In this document: positions 63,331 to 64,000 of the stretch, piece by piece
How the letters are laid out: each line of letters begins with the position of its first letter
Numbering within the stretch: position 1 is the first letter of the stretch
Source of the DNA: Limnephilus marmoratus
Lineage: Eukaryota > Arthropoda > Insecta > Trichoptera > Limnephilidae
Direction of reading: 5' to 3'
DNA: 64,000 nt
Assembly (NCBI GenBank): GCA_917880885.1
Contig: OU862915.1
Span: 39,626,676-39,690,675 of the forward strand
The notes under the pieces: generated by a model
Databases searched by the model: none
Told to the model about the DNA's origin: nothing
What the model saw: only the letters and a program-made list of their open reading frames with translations
Program-made: the position numbers and the translations under genes

Positions 63331-64000
63331 GTGTTAGAAAGACAAAATACCACGCTTTATATTCAAATCTAAAAATGACCATCAAAAAAGTAAAACGTAA
63401 AGTTTTGAATAGCAATTTGATTTTTTTTTTAATTTTTGGGATTTTATTAGGTATTAATTATTTTCATATGAAATGACAAAAAATTATATTTATCAACAGA
63501 GCTTAACTACAACTAGCGTGTTTACGTGTAATAAATTATAGTGTCTTGTCATTGTCAGCAAGGAAGCTCGGTTCGAGCGTTATGACAATTCAAACATAAT
63601 TAAGTTAATTAACGATTTACCCTTTGTACGTTTTACCCCATCTTTCCCAAAACAAGAAAACGAGTGCGGGACGCTGTGTGAACCGACCTACTGTTAGCAG
63701 GTTGTCTTTGTTATGCTTGTTACTTTTTAATGCAACGTTCTCTGTCTCGTAATGACGTGTAAAACCGCGAGCGGGAAACATGAAAATTAATTGTAATATT
63801 TATAATAATCGATAATATTAAGTATTTTGCGTGTACTTCCAAATGAAATGTTATTCATTCGCCTTTACTATTATTTGCAGTGTAATTAAAACATTTTCTC
63901 ATCACACAGGAGGGCATTTTGACACTTTTTAAAATGCAATTTACTTACTGGTAAGACGCAACCTTACTCGACGCGTAGCAGTTAAGTACTAAAGTACTAG

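Larger units (their letters stand above)
62621..64000. other. Probable Myb upstream intron
   Basis: No Myb R1 exon or other coding exon was found. Parts of two repeats lie here (LINE RT fragment, TTAA-type end at about 63229). The remainder is AT-rich and unassigned. Confidence 0.45.

Noticed and set aside
61842..64000. Myb R1 exon
   Set aside because: No KGPWT-type end of R1/R2 start or other R1 sequence was found on the minus strand; it must lie beyond the window.

Overview
The window looks like AT-rich insect nuclear DNA: spliced genes with long introns, a tRNA gene, (TTAGG)n-type repeats, and a very dense load of non-LTR retrotransposon pieces, SINEs and MITEs. The repeat types, including an RTE-like LINE whose 3' end is a (TTAG) run, would suit Lepidoptera, but the order is an inference; only 'insect' is well supported. 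There is no bacterial-type gene organisation and no CRISPR array.

Two protein-coding genes are well supported. (1) A Myb transcription factor gene lies on the minus strand, 41544..61839, with its 5' end beyond the right edge. Twelve coding exons join without a phase error and encode most of repeat R2, all of R3, the conserved C-terminal Myb blocks (a PFSPSQF block, an RTPTPFKNAL block) and a B-Myb-like C-terminal tail. The first repeat and the start codon are outside the window. One exon can instead be read through to a stop at 47787, giving a different C-terminus. (2) A THAP zinc-finger gene lies on the plus strand, 25013..34886. Two shared exons carry the C2CH finger. Two alternative last exons (29684..29912 and 34094..34886) begin in the same phase, each rewrites the proline-containing end of the THAP domain, and each ends in a basic coiled coil.

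A tRNA-Ser(CGA) gene (24507..24588, minus) sits about 425 bp upstream of the THAP start codon, divergently oriented.

Layout: 1-11 kb is intergenic with LINE tails, a foldback transposon (7091..7576) with a 10-bp target duplication, and hAT-like GC-rich repeats. 11.8-14.5 kb holds an RTE-like LINE with an uninterrupted 890-codon reading frame that is 5' truncated. 14.7-24.3 kb is repeats: SINEs, hAT and other MITEs, tandem arrays of about 178 bp and 44 bp. 24.5-35 kb is the tRNA and THAP gene, with a decayed hAT transposon in intron 1 and nested LINE/Penelope-like debris between the alternative last exons. 35-41.5 kb is intergenic debris (LINE, mariner-like, piggyBac-like). 41.5-61.8 kb is Myb, whose introns carry MITEs, SINEs and two minisatellites that abut splice sites. 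61.8-64 kb is further Myb intron or upstream DNA.

One SINE and one LINE family recur about 14 times. Their 3' ends are the same: a short conserved stem-loop followed by a common tail and poly(A). This suggests a SINE mobilised by its partner LINE.
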